Assembly: GCA_937924855.1 (NCBI GenBank)
Contig: CALEYQ010000034.1
Coordinates: 1 to 36,974 of the forward strand
Direction: 5' to 3'
Length of the DNA: 36,974 nt
Origin: an uncultured Bacteroidota bacterium
GTDB lineage: Bacteria > Bacteroidota > Bacteroidia > JADZBD01
Shown here piece by piece: positions 8,144 through 14,945 of the stretch (position 1 is its first letter; every line of letters starts with the position of its first letter). The translations under genes and the position numbers were made by a program. A model generated the notes under the pieces. The model was given only the letters and a program-made list of their open reading frames with translations. It had not been told where the DNA came from and searched no databases.

Positions 8144-8712
8144 GGGTCAATAACCCTCTCGCCTGTTTTTACGGCAGGGTTTCCTGCATAAATACCGTTT
8201 GCATCGAGATTTTTTGTGGCAAAACTCCGGGCCTGAAGTACGGCATGCTCACCCACGTTAATGCCCGGTGCAAGCATTGAAAAAGCACCAACCCAGGCTC
8301 CTCTGGAGATGTGAACCGGATTTACCATCAGGTCGAAATGTTTCTTTTTGTAATTGTGGTTCCCACACATAATAACCGCGCCCTGAGATATGCAAACATG
8401 ATCTTCCAGCACCACCTGTTCGAGATTGTCGATCCAAACCCCCTCCCCTATCCAACAATAATTTCCAACCGATAATTTCCAGGGATATTTAATATTTACT
8501 CTGGGCTTAATAATTACTCCGGTTCCCACCTTAGCACCGAAAATTCTGAGTAAAAAAAGCTTGATACCGTTGAATGGAAACCAGGAATTAAAAAAGGCAG
8601 CATTTGTGAAATACCAGAGAGCACGAACAATCATTCCCCGGCCCGGATAATACCAGGAATTATTATAGCCGGATAAATCGGATTGCTGACCGGTATTTTT
8701 TTCCTGACTCAT
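8140..8712 (-). CDS. WcaF-like left-handed beta-helix acetyltransferase
   Basis: 190 residues. The N-terminal part (SWYYPGRGMIVRALWYFTNAAFF) and hexapeptide repeats such as WIGEGVWIDNL and VCISQGAVIMCG match the colanic-acid WcaF / NodL group of O-acetyltransferases. His119 in CGNHNY is the likely catalytic base. The C-terminal IYAGNPAVK closes the helix as usual in this family. It probably acetylates a sugar of a surface polysaccharide or its lipid-linked precursor using acetyl-CoA. It starts 4 nt after the dapA stop and overlaps the glycosyltransferase by 4 bp, so the two probably modify the same glycan. The substrate is unknown. Confidence 0.87.
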   Translation of the reverse strand: MSQEKNTGQQSDLSGYNNSWYYPGRGMIVRALWYFTNAAFFNSWFPFNGIKLFLLRIFGAKVGTGVIIKPRVNIKYPWKLSVGNYCWIGEGVWIDNLEQVVLEDHVCISQGAVIMCGNHNYKKKHFDLMVNPVHISRGAWVGAFSMLAPGINVGEHAVLQARSFATKNLDANGIYAGNPAVKTGERVIDP

Positions 8713-8716
8713 TATC

Positions 8717-9595
8717 TCATCCGATGGTTTTCATTTCGCGTAGAATTTTCTTTTTCACTTCGGGTGTAACAGGCACCAAGGGAAGTCTTACATGTTCTTC
8801 GCAAAATTCCTGGACCGCCAATGCAGCTTTTATCCCTCCCGGGTTTCCATCGGAAAAAAGCAGGCTGGTAAGGTCGGTTAACAGGTAGTGGTATTTACGG
8901 GCAAGGACATAATTTCCGCTCAGCGCCTTCCGAACCATTGTGGAAAATTCCAGAGGATAGGCGTTTGCAACGACAGAAATAACCCCATCACCACCGCAGG
9001 CCAGAATAGGAAAGGTTAAATTGTCATCGCCTGAAATTACCAGAAAATCTTTCGGACGATGTTTGATAATTTGCATGATCTGCTCCATATTTCCGGAAGC
9101 TTCCTTGATGCCGATGATATTTTTACATTCTTCCGCAAGTTTTAGGGTAGTTTCCGCCGTCAGATTCATGGCCGTTCTTCCGGGCACATTATAAAGGATT
9201 ACAGGAATGCTTGCTTCTTTATCGATGGCCTTGTAATGAGCTGCCAGTCCGCGTTGATTGGGTTTGTTATAATAAGGCGAAACACTGAGGATAGCAGTTA
9301 CGCCCCTCAGGTCGAAGGAGCCCATTTGCTGAATTACCTGTGAAGTGGAATTTCCTCCGATTCCCAAAACCAGGGGAACTTTTCCTCCGGCAACCGATTT
9401 AAAGCAAGCCAGTACTTCCTTCTTCTCTTCGAAAACCAGGGTAGAGCTTTCGCCGGTGGTTCCCAAAACCACAAGGTATTCAACCTTTCCCCGAATCAGT
9501 TTACGAATAATTTTTTCAAGGGAAGGAAAATCTACTTTCCCTGTTTTCAGAAAGGGAGTTACTACGGCAACACCGGTTCCTTTTAAATTTTTCAT
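8717..9595 (-). CDS. dapA: 4-hydroxy-tetrahydrodipicolinate synthase
   Basis: 292 residues, standard length. It condenses pyruvate with aspartate semialdehyde, the first committed step to diaminopimelate and lysine. A TIM barrel with all key residues: GTTGES (45-50), the catalytic Tyr135 in YNVPGRT, and the Schiff-base Lys164 in IGIKEASGN. The GTTGES motif and the YNVPGRT context favour DapA over N-acetylneuraminate lyase. The start overlaps the stop of the DUF6913 gene by 4 bp (9592-9595), so it is co-transcribed with it. The downstream genes are sugar-modifying enzymes rather than other lysine-pathway genes. Stop is TGA. Confidence 0.96.
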   Translation of the reverse strand: MKNLKGTGVAVVTPFLKTGKVDFPSLEKIIRKLIRGKVEYLVVLGTTGESSTLVFEEKKEVLACFKSVAGGKVPLVLGIGGNSTSQVIQQMGSFDLRGVTAILSVSPYYNKPNQRGLAAHYKAIDKEASIPVILYNVPGRTAMNLTAETTLKLAEECKNIIGIKEASGNMEQIMQIIKHRPKDFLVISGDDNLTFPILACGGDGVISVVANAYPLEFSTMVRKALSGNYVLARKYHYLLTDLTSLLFSDGNPGGIKAALAVQEFCEEHVRLPLVPVTPEVKKKILREMKTIG

Positions 9596-10137
9596 TGTGT
9601 TTTCTCAGGTTTGTTGAGCATTTCAAAGTAAATATCTATCTGGCGAAGTAAATTTTTTAAGGTTTGATCCCCCTTAAGTTCAATACACATATCCAGGTAC
9701 TCCCTGTTTAAGGAACCGGAGGGTCCGATTTTAAAGGTGGCGCGGCTCCCGGCGGCAAGGAAACTAAGGCAAATATCCGATCCTAAATTAAGATCCAGCA
9801 AAACATCAAAGGCTTCCTCCTTAAAATTATTGAGATACACGCCTCCCGGTTTTCCATACCAGTTAAGGTCGGTGCCGAGAAAAAACTCAAATTCAACTTT
9901 CGACCAGCTTATGTCTTCCGGAATTGCCTTCCCTTCCGAGAATACCATGCATTTAATCTTTTTTCCGTATTCCTTCACGTAAGCCACATATTTTTTGAGG
10001 AGTTCAAAGTCTTCTTTGCCGGTAAATTTGGCCAGGATTCCAATGGTATGGGCCTGGGAAAGGCCTACAAAAGCCCTGTTGCGGGGGTTTTGTTGAATTT
10101 CCCTTCTGATGGCCCTATGGGCAAAAAACTTTCTCAT
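9592..10137 (-). CDS. DUF6913 family protein of unknown function
   Basis: 181 residues from ATG 10137 (MRKFFAHRAIRREIQQNPRN). The frame stays open to 10179, but an exact -7 box at 10155-10162 puts the transcription start near 10150, so the upstream ATG would not be transcribed. The protein is soluble and mixed alpha/beta, with SQAHTIGILAKFTGKEDFELLKKY near the N-terminus and DLNWYGKPGGVYLNNF in the middle. I recognise it as the small Bacteroidota family DUF6913, which is usually found next to dapA and has no known activity. The stop (TGA) overlaps the dapA start by 4 bp. It is the first gene of its operon. Confidence 0.8.
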   Translation of the reverse strand: MRKFFAHRAIRREIQQNPRNRAFVGLSQAHTIGILAKFTGKEDFELLKKYVAYVKEYGKKIKCMVFSEGKAIPEDISWSKVEFEFFLGTDLNWYGKPGGVYLNNFKEEAFDVLLDLNLGSDICLSFLAAGSRATFKIGPSGSLNREYLDMCIELKGDQTLKNLLRQIDIYFEMLNKPEKTQ

Positions 10138-10154
10138 AAAAAGCGATCCAGTCC

Positions 10155-10162
10155 CAAAAGTA
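10155..10162 (-). promoter_or_regulatory. -7 box of the DUF6913-dapA operon
   Basis: TACTTTTG on the minus strand matches TAnnTTTG exactly and lies 17 nt before the ATG at 10137. The -33 region is only T-rich. The box decides the start codon, because the ATG at 10179 is upstream of it. Confidence 0.6.
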
Positions 10163-10212
10163 CATATAATAACAGGCATAAAAATTGGCTTTTTTTATAG
10201 GGATTGAAATGT

Positions 10213-10220
10213 TATCTTTG
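10213..10220 (+). promoter_or_regulatory. -7 box of the tRNA operon
   Basis: TATCTTTG matches TAnnTTTG exactly and lies 23 nt before the first base of tRNA-Arg(ACG). A T-rich stretch at 10190-10196 is in the -33 position. It is divergent from the DUF6913 promoter about 50 bp away. Confidence 0.65.
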
Positions 10221-10243
10221 CCGTCCTTTTCTGGATTTTTTCC

Positions 10244-10317
10244 GGACTAGTAGCTTAACTGGATAGAGCATCTGACTACGGATCAGAAGGTTGGGGGTTC
10301 GACTCCCTCCGAGTCCG
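10244..10317 (+). tRNA. tRNA-Arg (anticodon ACG)
   Basis: 74 nt folding as a full cloverleaf: acceptor GGACTAG/CGAGTCC, D arm GCTT/GAGC, anticodon stem TCTGA/TCAGA with loop CTACGGA, T arm GGGGG/CCCTC with loop TTCGACT, and discriminator G. The acceptor stem has one non-pair at position 6 (A opposite G). CCA is not encoded. It reads CGN Arg codons after A34-to-inosine editing. It is the first gene of the tRNA operon. Confidence 0.96.
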
Positions 10318-10320
10318 CTA

Positions 10321-10439
10321 AAGGCCGGTAAGAATTCAGGCATCGGGGTGTAGCGTAGCCCGGTTATCGCGCATGGTTTGGGACCATGAGACCGCAGGTT
10401 CGAATCCTGCCACCCCGACTTCCACCGGCCTTTTTTTTT
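10321..10439 (+). terminator. Long-range stem enclosing tRNA-Pro, followed by a T-run
   Basis: AAGGCCGGT (10321-10329), just after tRNA-Arg(ACG), is perfectly complementary to ACCGGCCTT (10424-10432), just after tRNA-Pro. A run of nine T spans 10431-10439. The 9-bp GC-rich stem plus U-tract looks like an intrinsic terminator whose 94-nt loop contains the whole tRNA-Pro. No shorter local hairpin precedes the T-run. It could also bring the two flanks together for RNase III processing. Confidence 0.55.
10344..10418 (+). tRNA. tRNA-Pro (anticodon TGG)
   Basis: 75 nt: acceptor CGGGGTG/CACCCCG (seven pairs), D arm with a 10-nt loop, anticodon stem CATGG/CCATG with loop TTTGGGA, T arm GCAGG/CCTGC with loop TTCGAAT, and discriminator A. 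CCA is not encoded. It lies 26 nt after tRNA-Arg(ACG) in the same transcript. Confidence 0.97.
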
Positions 10440-10469
10440 GCTCTTTTTTTGCGCTGCAAGGGCCAAACT

Positions 10470-10543
10470 GATCCCGTAGCTCAGCTGGATAGAGCAACTG
10501 CCTTCTAAGCAGTAGGTCGCAGGTTCGACTCCTGCCGGGATCG
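10470..10543 (+). tRNA. tRNA-Arg (anticodon TCT)
   Basis: 74 nt: acceptor GATCCCG/CGGGATC, D arm GCTC/GAGC, anticodon stem ACTGC/GCAGT with loop CTTCTAA, T arm GCAGG/CCTGC with loop TTCGACT, and discriminator G. It reads AGA and AGG. No exact TAnnTTTG box lies in the 30 bp upstream, so it may depend on read-through past the T-run at 10431-10439. The next coding start is only 13 nt downstream. Confidence 0.97.
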
Positions 10544-10556
10544 CAAAATCATTTTT

Positions 10557-11117
10557 ATGCCAAGAATAGAAATTATACAACCGGAAACGGCCGATGGCCG
10601 CCTCAAGGAAATCTACGGTGAAATAGTAAACAAGCGGGGTAAAATCGCTGAGGTTCACAAGATTCAAAGTCTGAATCCCGAAACTATTATTACCCACATG
10701 GAGCTTTATCTGAGCATCATGTTCAGCCAGTCGCCCCTTACCCGCGCCGAACGCGAAATGATTGCCGTGGTAGTTTCTTCCTCCAATGGTTGCTCCTATT
10801 GTGTAAAGCATCATGGCGATGCGCTTAACCATTACTGGAAAGATCAGGATAAGGTTAACCTCCTGGCGGAAGATTTCTCTGAAATTGAACTCTCCGAAAA
10901 ACACAAAAAACTCTGCGAATACGCCAGAGAACTTACCATCAACCCTGATATTTTCGAAAAGACTGACTTTGTAAAAAAGCTGAAATCAACCGGCTTGAAC
11001 GACCGGGAAATTCTGGATGCTACCCTTGTAATTGCCTATTTCAACTTTGTGAACCGAATGGTTCTTTCTTTAGGGGTTAAACTGGAAAAGGAAGGCGGAC
11101 AAGGCTATATCTATTAA
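10557..11117 (+). CDS. AhpD-like / carboxymuconolactone decarboxylase-family protein
   Basis: 186 residues, all-alpha, of the 'peroxidase-related enzyme' branch of the AhpD superfamily. The redox motif is intact: NGCSYCVKHH gives Cys79, Cys82 and His86, the CxxC-xxx-His arrangement used for thiol peroxidase chemistry. Acidic residues in LTRAEREMIA (61-70) are the other members of the proton relay. It is cytoplasmic with no signal peptide. It probably reduces peroxides with a thiol partner; the electron donor is unknown. The ATG is 13 nt after the end of tRNA-Arg(TCT) with no promoter between them, so it should be transcribed as a tRNA-mRNA dicistron and released by tRNA 3' processing. It ends in a strong terminator. 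Confidence 0.88.
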   Translation: MPRIEIIQPETADGRLKEIYGEIVNKRGKIAEVHKIQSLNPETIITHMELYLSIMFSQSPLTRAEREMIAVVVSSSNGCSYCVKHHGDALNHYWKDQDKVNLLAEDFSEIELSEKHKKLCEYARELTINPDIFEKTDFVKKLKSTGLNDREILDATLVIAYFNFVNRMVLSLGVKLEKEGGQGYIY

Positions 11118-11144
11118 AAAAGGGCCCTCAAGGGGCCCTTTTTT
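11116..11144. terminator. Bidirectional intrinsic terminator
   Basis: AAAAAAGGGCCC (11116-11127), loop TCAAG, GGGCCCTTTTTT (11133-11144): a 12-bp perfect stem with an A-tract on one side and a T-tract on the other. It separates the convergent AhpD-like gene (+) and floA (-) and should end both transcripts. It overlaps the TAA stop of the AhpD-like gene. Confidence 0.9.
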
Positions 11145-11163
11145 GTGTTGCAATAAACCGGGT

Positions 11164-12150
11164 TCATCCTTTTTTACCTTTGTCAGAACCCTGGTTCCCG
11201 ATATTTCCACGCATATTGGTATCGGCCTGGATATTCTGCATACGATAGTAATCCATGATGCCAAGATTTCCACTGCGGAATGCTTCAGCCATCGCAAGTG
11301 GAACCTGAGCTTCGGCCTCAATAACCTTGGCCTTGGCTTCCTGGGCTTTTGCCTTCATTTCCTGCTCATAGGCCACTGCCATGGCTCTTCTTTCTTCGGC
11401 TTTTGCCTGGGCAACCTTCAAATCAGCAGAGGCCTGCTCAGTCTGAAGTTTGGCACCTATGTTTTCGCTGATATCTATGTCTGCAATATCAATGGATAAA
11501 ATTTCAAAAGCTGTACCTGCGTCCAGTCCTTTCGCCAAAACGGTTTTGGAAATCTGATCCGGATTTTCCATTACTTTTTTATGATCAGATGCAGACCCGA
11601 TGGTGGTTACAATACCTTCCCCTACCCTTGCCAAAATGGTTTCCTCACCGGCACCACCCACCAACTGGTTGATGTTGGCTCTCACCGTTACACGGGCTTT
11701 TACAATAAGCTGAATTCCGTCTTTGGCAACGGCCGAAACCGGAGGTGTATCAATTACACGGGGATTTACGGATACCTGAACGGCATCAAAAACATCGCGA
11801 CCGGCAAGGTCAATGGCAGTGGCGAGTTTGAAGGTAAGGGGGATGTTGGCTTTGTCCGCAGAAATAAGCGCATTTACAACAGACTGTACTCTTCCACCGG
11901 CCAGATAGTGTGCCTCAAGATCGTCGCGGGTAAGGTTCAAACCCGCTTTTGCCGCATTAATCATGGCATTGGCAATAGTAGCAGGCGGTACTTTCCTGAT
12001 CCGCATCAGGGCAAGCTGAAGCAGAGAAATCCGAACTCCTGAAAGTCGGGCGGCAATCCATAATCCAACCGGAAAAAACCGGAAGAATATAATAAGCATA
12101 ATAAGCCCGGCCAGGGCAAACAATCCGTAAATGAGAAACTTTTGTTCCAT
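11164..12150 (-). CDS. floA: Flotillin-like protein FloA
   Basis: 328 residues, the usual FloA length. One N-terminal membrane segment (about 5-27), then an SPFH/band-7-like region (for example NIPLTFKLATAIDLAGRDV and KARVTVRANINQLVGGAGEET), then an Ala/Glu/Lys-rich coiled coil (about 235-290: AQAKAEERRAMAVAYEQEMK). The C-terminus is polar and disordered. FloA oligomerises on the inner face of the membrane and organises ordered domains that recruit signalling, secretion and proteolysis proteins. It lies 12 nt downstream of an NfeD gene; this NfeD-FloA pair is the widespread flotillin operon. It is the last gene of a seven-gene minus-strand cluster that ends at the terminator at 11116-11144. 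Confidence 0.95.
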   Translation of the reverse strand: MEQKFLIYGLFALAGLIMLIIFFRFFPVGLWIAARLSGVRISLLQLALMRIRKVPPATIANAMINAAKAGLNLTRDDLEAHYLAGGRVQSVVNALISADKANIPLTFKLATAIDLAGRDVFDAVQVSVNPRVIDTPPVSAVAKDGIQLIVKARVTVRANINQLVGGAGEETILARVGEGIVTTIGSASDHKKVMENPDQISKTVLAKGLDAGTAFEILSIDIADIDISENIGAKLQTEQASADLKVAQAKAEERRAMAVAYEQEMKAKAQEAKAKVIEAEAQVPLAMAEAFRSGNLGIMDYYRMQNIQADTNMRGNIGNQGSDKGKKG

Positions 12151-12162
12151 GTATAAGTAGTT

Positions 12163-12630
12163 TTAGGGTTCTGATTTTTTTACAATAATACGATTTCCCT
12201 GCAGGCGATAAACCTCTATGGGTGAGTTTTGATCGAGAAATCCTTCATACGCCACAACCTCAAGCAATTGCTCATTGATCATGGCCTTGCCCATGGGTGC
12301 CAGCCGCGACACTGCCACGCCTTTGTCGCCCACCTTTACGTTATTTTCATCAATCACATTAGCTCTTCCATCCATTACATTGTTCACCCCTACCCTGGTC
12401 CACACATTTGATTTAAAAGCCCAAATCACTAATCCTCCGCCAACCAGAACACTTCCTGCAAGCACTAAATGACCGGTAATGGCACCGTGACTTTCATAAG
12501 CGAAGTAAACCCCGGCTCCAATCATAATAAAAGAAATAATCCCGAGAATCATCCCGGGAACAAATAATATTTCGATTACCAGAAGAATCAGCGCAAGAAG
12601 AATTAAAATAATAATTGCGGTTAGCGACAT
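12163..12630 (-). CDS. NfeD-like membrane protein
   Basis: 155 residues. Three hydrophobic segments in the N-terminal half (about 5-22, 26-45 and 54-72), then a compact C-terminal OB-fold domain with GDKGVAVSRLAPMGKAMINE and the end strand VYRLQGNRIIVKK. This is the short NfeD1b form, which lacks the ClpP-like serine protease domain of long NfeD. The family partners flotillins, here FloA 12 nt downstream. The ATG overlaps the TGA of the M48 gene by one base (TGATG), which implies translational coupling to the protease. Confidence 0.9.
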   Translation of the reverse strand: MSLTAIIILILLALILLVIEILFVPGMILGIISFIMIGAGVYFAYESHGAITGHLVLAGSVLVGGGLVIWAFKSNVWTRVGVNNVMDGRANVIDENNVKVGDKGVAVSRLAPMGKAMINEQLLEVVAYEGFLDQNSPIEVYRLQGNRIIVKKSEP

Positions 12631-13430
12631 CAGTTTGCGGGTTTGTAATATTTTTTTGCGGTAGGCATGAATTTTTTCAGGGCATTAATCCGGGTTTCAT
12701 CGCTCGGGTGTGTGCTGAGCACTTCAGGTCCACCTCCGCTTCCGGCTTTCGACATTCTTTCCCAAAACGAGATGGCAGCCTCGGGATTATAGCCTGCCAT
12801 AGCCATAAACACCACGCCCAGTTTATCGGCTTCCGATTCATGAACGCGGGAGTATTTCAAAAGTCCAAGCGTGGAACCAACCCCATACGATTGAAGAAAA
12901 ATATTAGAAGCTTTGGGATTTGAACTTTGAAAAATGGCTCCCAGAGCGGCTCCGCCAAACTCGGCCAATGCACCCTGACTCATCCTTTCATTTCCGTGAC
13001 GGGCAATGGCGTGGGCAATTTCGTGTCCCATTACTACAGCCAAACCCTCTTCGGTAAGCGTTACGGGTAAAAGACCGGTATACACAACCACTTTACCTCC
13101 GGGCATACACCAGGCATTAATTTCCGGACTGTTTACCACATTGAATTCCCATTTATAGGCTTCGATCCTTTTGGTAAGCTTTTTTTCTTTCATGAATTTC
13201 TCCACGGCAATCTTAATGTTCTCGCCAACTTTTCTTACCAACTGGGTATTCGCATCAGTTGCAGGCAGGGGCTGATTTTTGGTAAGGAATTCATTGTAAT
13301 GCCCAAGTGATAAGGCTATCAACTCATTTTCAGAAAACATAATGGTTTGTTTTCTGTTGGTAATGGGAACCCTGCTGCAGGCTTCCCAGATAAACAAGGC
13401 AAAAAGAACAAATAAAATTTTTCCTTTCAT
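12630..13430 (-). CDS. M48-family zinc metalloprotease, probable lipoprotein
   Basis: 266 residues. The N-terminal hydrophobic signal ends at Cys18 in FIWEACSR, so a lipoprotein facing the periplasm is likely, although the lipobox is not a perfect match. The zinc site is complete: HEIAH at 136-140 and the third ligand Glu198 in HESEAD. Length and motif spacing match the stand-alone periplasmic Oma1/LoiP/BepA-type M48 peptidases, which degrade misfolded outer-membrane proteins. It lacks the TPR domain of BepA. It starts 6 nt after clpS and overlaps nfeD by one base. The context with NfeD, FloA, LemA and TPM proteins supports a role in envelope quality control. Confidence 0.92.
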   Translation of the reverse strand: MKGKILFVLFALFIWEACSRVPITNRKQTIMFSENELIALSLGHYNEFLTKNQPLPATDANTQLVRKVGENIKIAVEKFMKEKKLTKRIEAYKWEFNVVNSPEINAWCMPGGKVVVYTGLLPVTLTEEGLAVVMGHEIAHAIARHGNERMSQGALAEFGGAALGAIFQSSNPKASNIFLQSYGVGSTLGLLKYSRVHESEADKLGVVFMAMAGYNPEAAISFWERMSKAGSGGGPEVLSTHPSDETRINALKKFMPTAKKYYKPAN

Positions 13431-13436
13431 AAGTAA

Positions 13437-13712
13437 TTATTCAATGGTAGCTGTTAAACCCCGGTCGAGCAGTGCCTGCTGCACCGGCTTGAGCTCGTCA
13501 AAACTGCCTTTTTTAACCCCACACTTTCCGGTATAATGAATGAGGTAAGTGCATTGCTCGGCCTGAATGGGTTCATGCCCGCACACTTCAATCAGGGTTT
13601 CAATAACGAATTCAAAAGTGTTGTGGTCGTCGTTCCAGAGGATTATGGTATTTTCTTCGGCCTCCAGAACATCGACTTCAACAACAACTTTTTCCTTTTT
13701 CCGGGTCGACAT
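13437..13712 (-). CDS. clpS: ClpS adaptor of the Clp protease
   Basis: 91 residues. It delivers N-degron substrates to the Clp unfoldase, here presumably ClpC at 3828-6377. The N-degron-binding residues are conserved: Asn27-Asp28-Asp29 in LWNDDHNTFEFVI, and His59 in LIHYTGKCGV. The N-terminal tail (MSTRKKEKVVVEVDV) is the flexible part that engages the unfoldase pore. It is unusual that clpS is about 10 kb from its unfoldase and sits in a membrane quality-control cluster. An exact -7 box 4 nt before the ATG suggests its own leaderless transcript in addition to read-through from the TPM gene 20 nt upstream. Confidence 0.95.
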   Translation of the reverse strand: MSTRKKEKVVVEVDVLEAEENTIILWNDDHNTFEFVIETLIEVCGHEPIQAEQCTYLIHYTGKCGVKKGSFDELKPVQQALLDRGLTATIE

Positions 13713-13716
13713 GCAA

Positions 13717-13724
13717 CAAAATTA
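13717..13724 (-). promoter_or_regulatory. -7 box immediately upstream of clpS
   Basis: TAATTTTG on the minus strand matches TAnnTTTG exactly and is followed by 4 nt and then the clpS ATG. Transcription would start at or next to the A of the ATG. The -33 region (TTCG in the end of the TPM gene) is weak. Confidence 0.5.
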
Positions 13725-13732
13725 CAATAAAA

Positions 13733-14524
13733 TTACCACCTTCCCGAAGATCCTCCTCCTCCGCCACTTCCGCCACCAAAACCGCCAAAACCACCCCCTC
13801 CGAAACCTCCGCCCGAATAGCCCCTTCCAAAGCCCCCTCTGAAACCCCGGTAATAGCCTCCACCCGTATATGAGGTTCCTCCTCCCCCTGTTCTTCCTAC
13901 CCAAAATAAAATTATCAGAAATACGGCCAGCCCTATGAGCAAAGGTTTCCAGATACTTTTGTTTCCGCTTTTCGTATCGGCATAGTTATACTCCCCCCTT
14001 GCCAGCGCCATCAGGGCATCTATCCCGCTTTCAAGTCCCTTATAGTAATTCCCATTGGCAAAATGCGGAATGATTTCCTCTTCCCTGATTTTTGCAGTGG
14101 CAAGGTCAGGAATGGCTCCTTCCAGTCCATACCCTGTAACAATGGCCAATTCTCTTTGTCCTGCCCCCCCGGTGGGCTTAACCAGAATTACGATTCCATT
14201 ATTCAGGTCTTTTTGTCCTATTCCCCATTCCCGTATAATCCGTGTTCCGAACTCAACGGGCAGCAAGCCCTGAAGATCATCCACAATCACTATCACGATC
14301 TGATTGGAGGTTTCCCGGGAAAACTCAGTCAGTTTGGATTCCATTTGCCTCGCCTCGCCCTGGCTCAGAAAGGCCGGGAATTCCACACTGAAATTATTAT
14401 AAAGCCGGGGTGGATTTGGCTGGGGAAGCAATGGAGCATCCTTGCCCCAACCGGGTATGGGAACAAAAAGAAATAAAAGAAATAAAAGAAAAAGACCTTT
14501 AATTATCTGAATGGCTGATTTCAT
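13733..14524 (-). CDS. TPM-domain protein with membrane anchor and Gly-rich tail
   Basis: 263 residues from ATG 14524, which begins a signal peptide (MKSAIQIIKGLFLLFLLFLF); the frame extends upstream but overlaps the previous gene. The exported TPM domain (TLP18.3/Psb32/MOLO-1 fold, about 35-170) shows FLSQGEARQMESKLTEFSRE, NQIVIVIVDDL, REWGIGQKDLNNGIVIL and VTGYGLEG. One transmembrane helix follows (about 193-208, WKPLLIGLAVFLIILFWVG). The tail is almost entirely Gly/Ser/Phe/Tyr and ends SSGRW, the ending typical of this family. Related proteins support photosystem repair in plants and respiratory or membrane-complex maintenance in bacteria; the activity here is unknown. It overlaps the first TPM gene by 26 bp. 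Confidence 0.85.
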   Translation of the reverse strand: MKSAIQIIKGLFLLFLLFLFVPIPGWGKDAPLLPQPNPPRLYNNFSVEFPAFLSQGEARQMESKLTEFSRETSNQIVIVIVDDLQGLLPVEFGTRIIREWGIGQKDLNNGIVILVKPTGGAGQRELAIVTGYGLEGAIPDLATAKIREEEIIPHFANGNYYKGLESGIDALMALARGEYNYADTKSGNKSIWKPLLIGLAVFLIILFWVGRTGGGGTSYTGGGYYRGFRGGFGRGYSGGGFGGGGFGGFGGGSGGGGGSSGRW

Positions 14525-14945
14525 CGCTAAGTTCATTCGGGTTGCTTTGCGTGGAAGAAGGAAAAAACCTCCCCAATTCATCACCCAGTTTATCAATAAC
14601 TGCAATCAGTCCCTTTTCGAATTCGCCACGGGAAAAATCTTCCTGCATATTTCCGGCAAGGCCATCCCAAAACGACTGAGGTTCTTTGGAATAAATGCCT
14701 TCGTCGCCAAAAATTGCAAACTCCCGGTCTTTGAGGGCAATATAAATCAGAACCCCATTTCGGTTTTCGGTTTCGTCCATTTTCAGGTTATGGAACCATG
14801 TTTTGGCGGCCTTCATGGCATCTCCGCCGGAGGTATTCTCTATATGCACTCTTACCTCGGCAGAAGTTTTTTCTTCGGCTACGGCAATGGCAGCCACGAT
14901 GTTGGCAGAGGCTTCTTCAGAAAAAAGGGATGCTGTTTTACCCAT
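14499..14945 (-). CDS. Second TPM-domain protein, cytoplasmic form
   Basis: 148 residues with no signal peptide: MGKTASLFSEEASANIVAAI leads straight into a TPM domain (TSAEVRVHIENTSGGDAMKA, NRNGVLIYIALKDREFAIFG, DEGIYSKEPQSFWDGLAGNM). This form lacks the membrane anchor and Gly-rich tail of its neighbour, so the pair appears to place one TPM domain on each side of the membrane. It overlaps the lemA-family gene by 8 bp and the second TPM gene by 26 bp. LemA followed by two TPM genes is a conserved bacterial triplet. Function is unknown. Confidence 0.85.
   Translation of the reverse strand: MGKTASLFSEEASANIVAAIAVAEEKTSAEVRVHIENTSGGDAMKAAKTWFHNLKMDETENRNGVLIYIALKDREFAIFGDEGIYSKEPQSFWDGLAGNMQEDFSRGEFEKGLIAVIDKLGDELGRFFPSSTQSNPNELSDEISHSDN

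Noticed and set aside
10137..10179. Longer N-terminus for the DUF6913 protein (ATG 10179)
   Set aside because: An exact -7 box lies inside this stretch, so the upstream ATG would precede the transcription start.
10212..10904. 230-codon minus-strand frame covering the three tRNAs
   Set aside because: It contains the complements of three tRNA genes and part of the AhpD-like gene; a typical false ORF over tRNA clusters.
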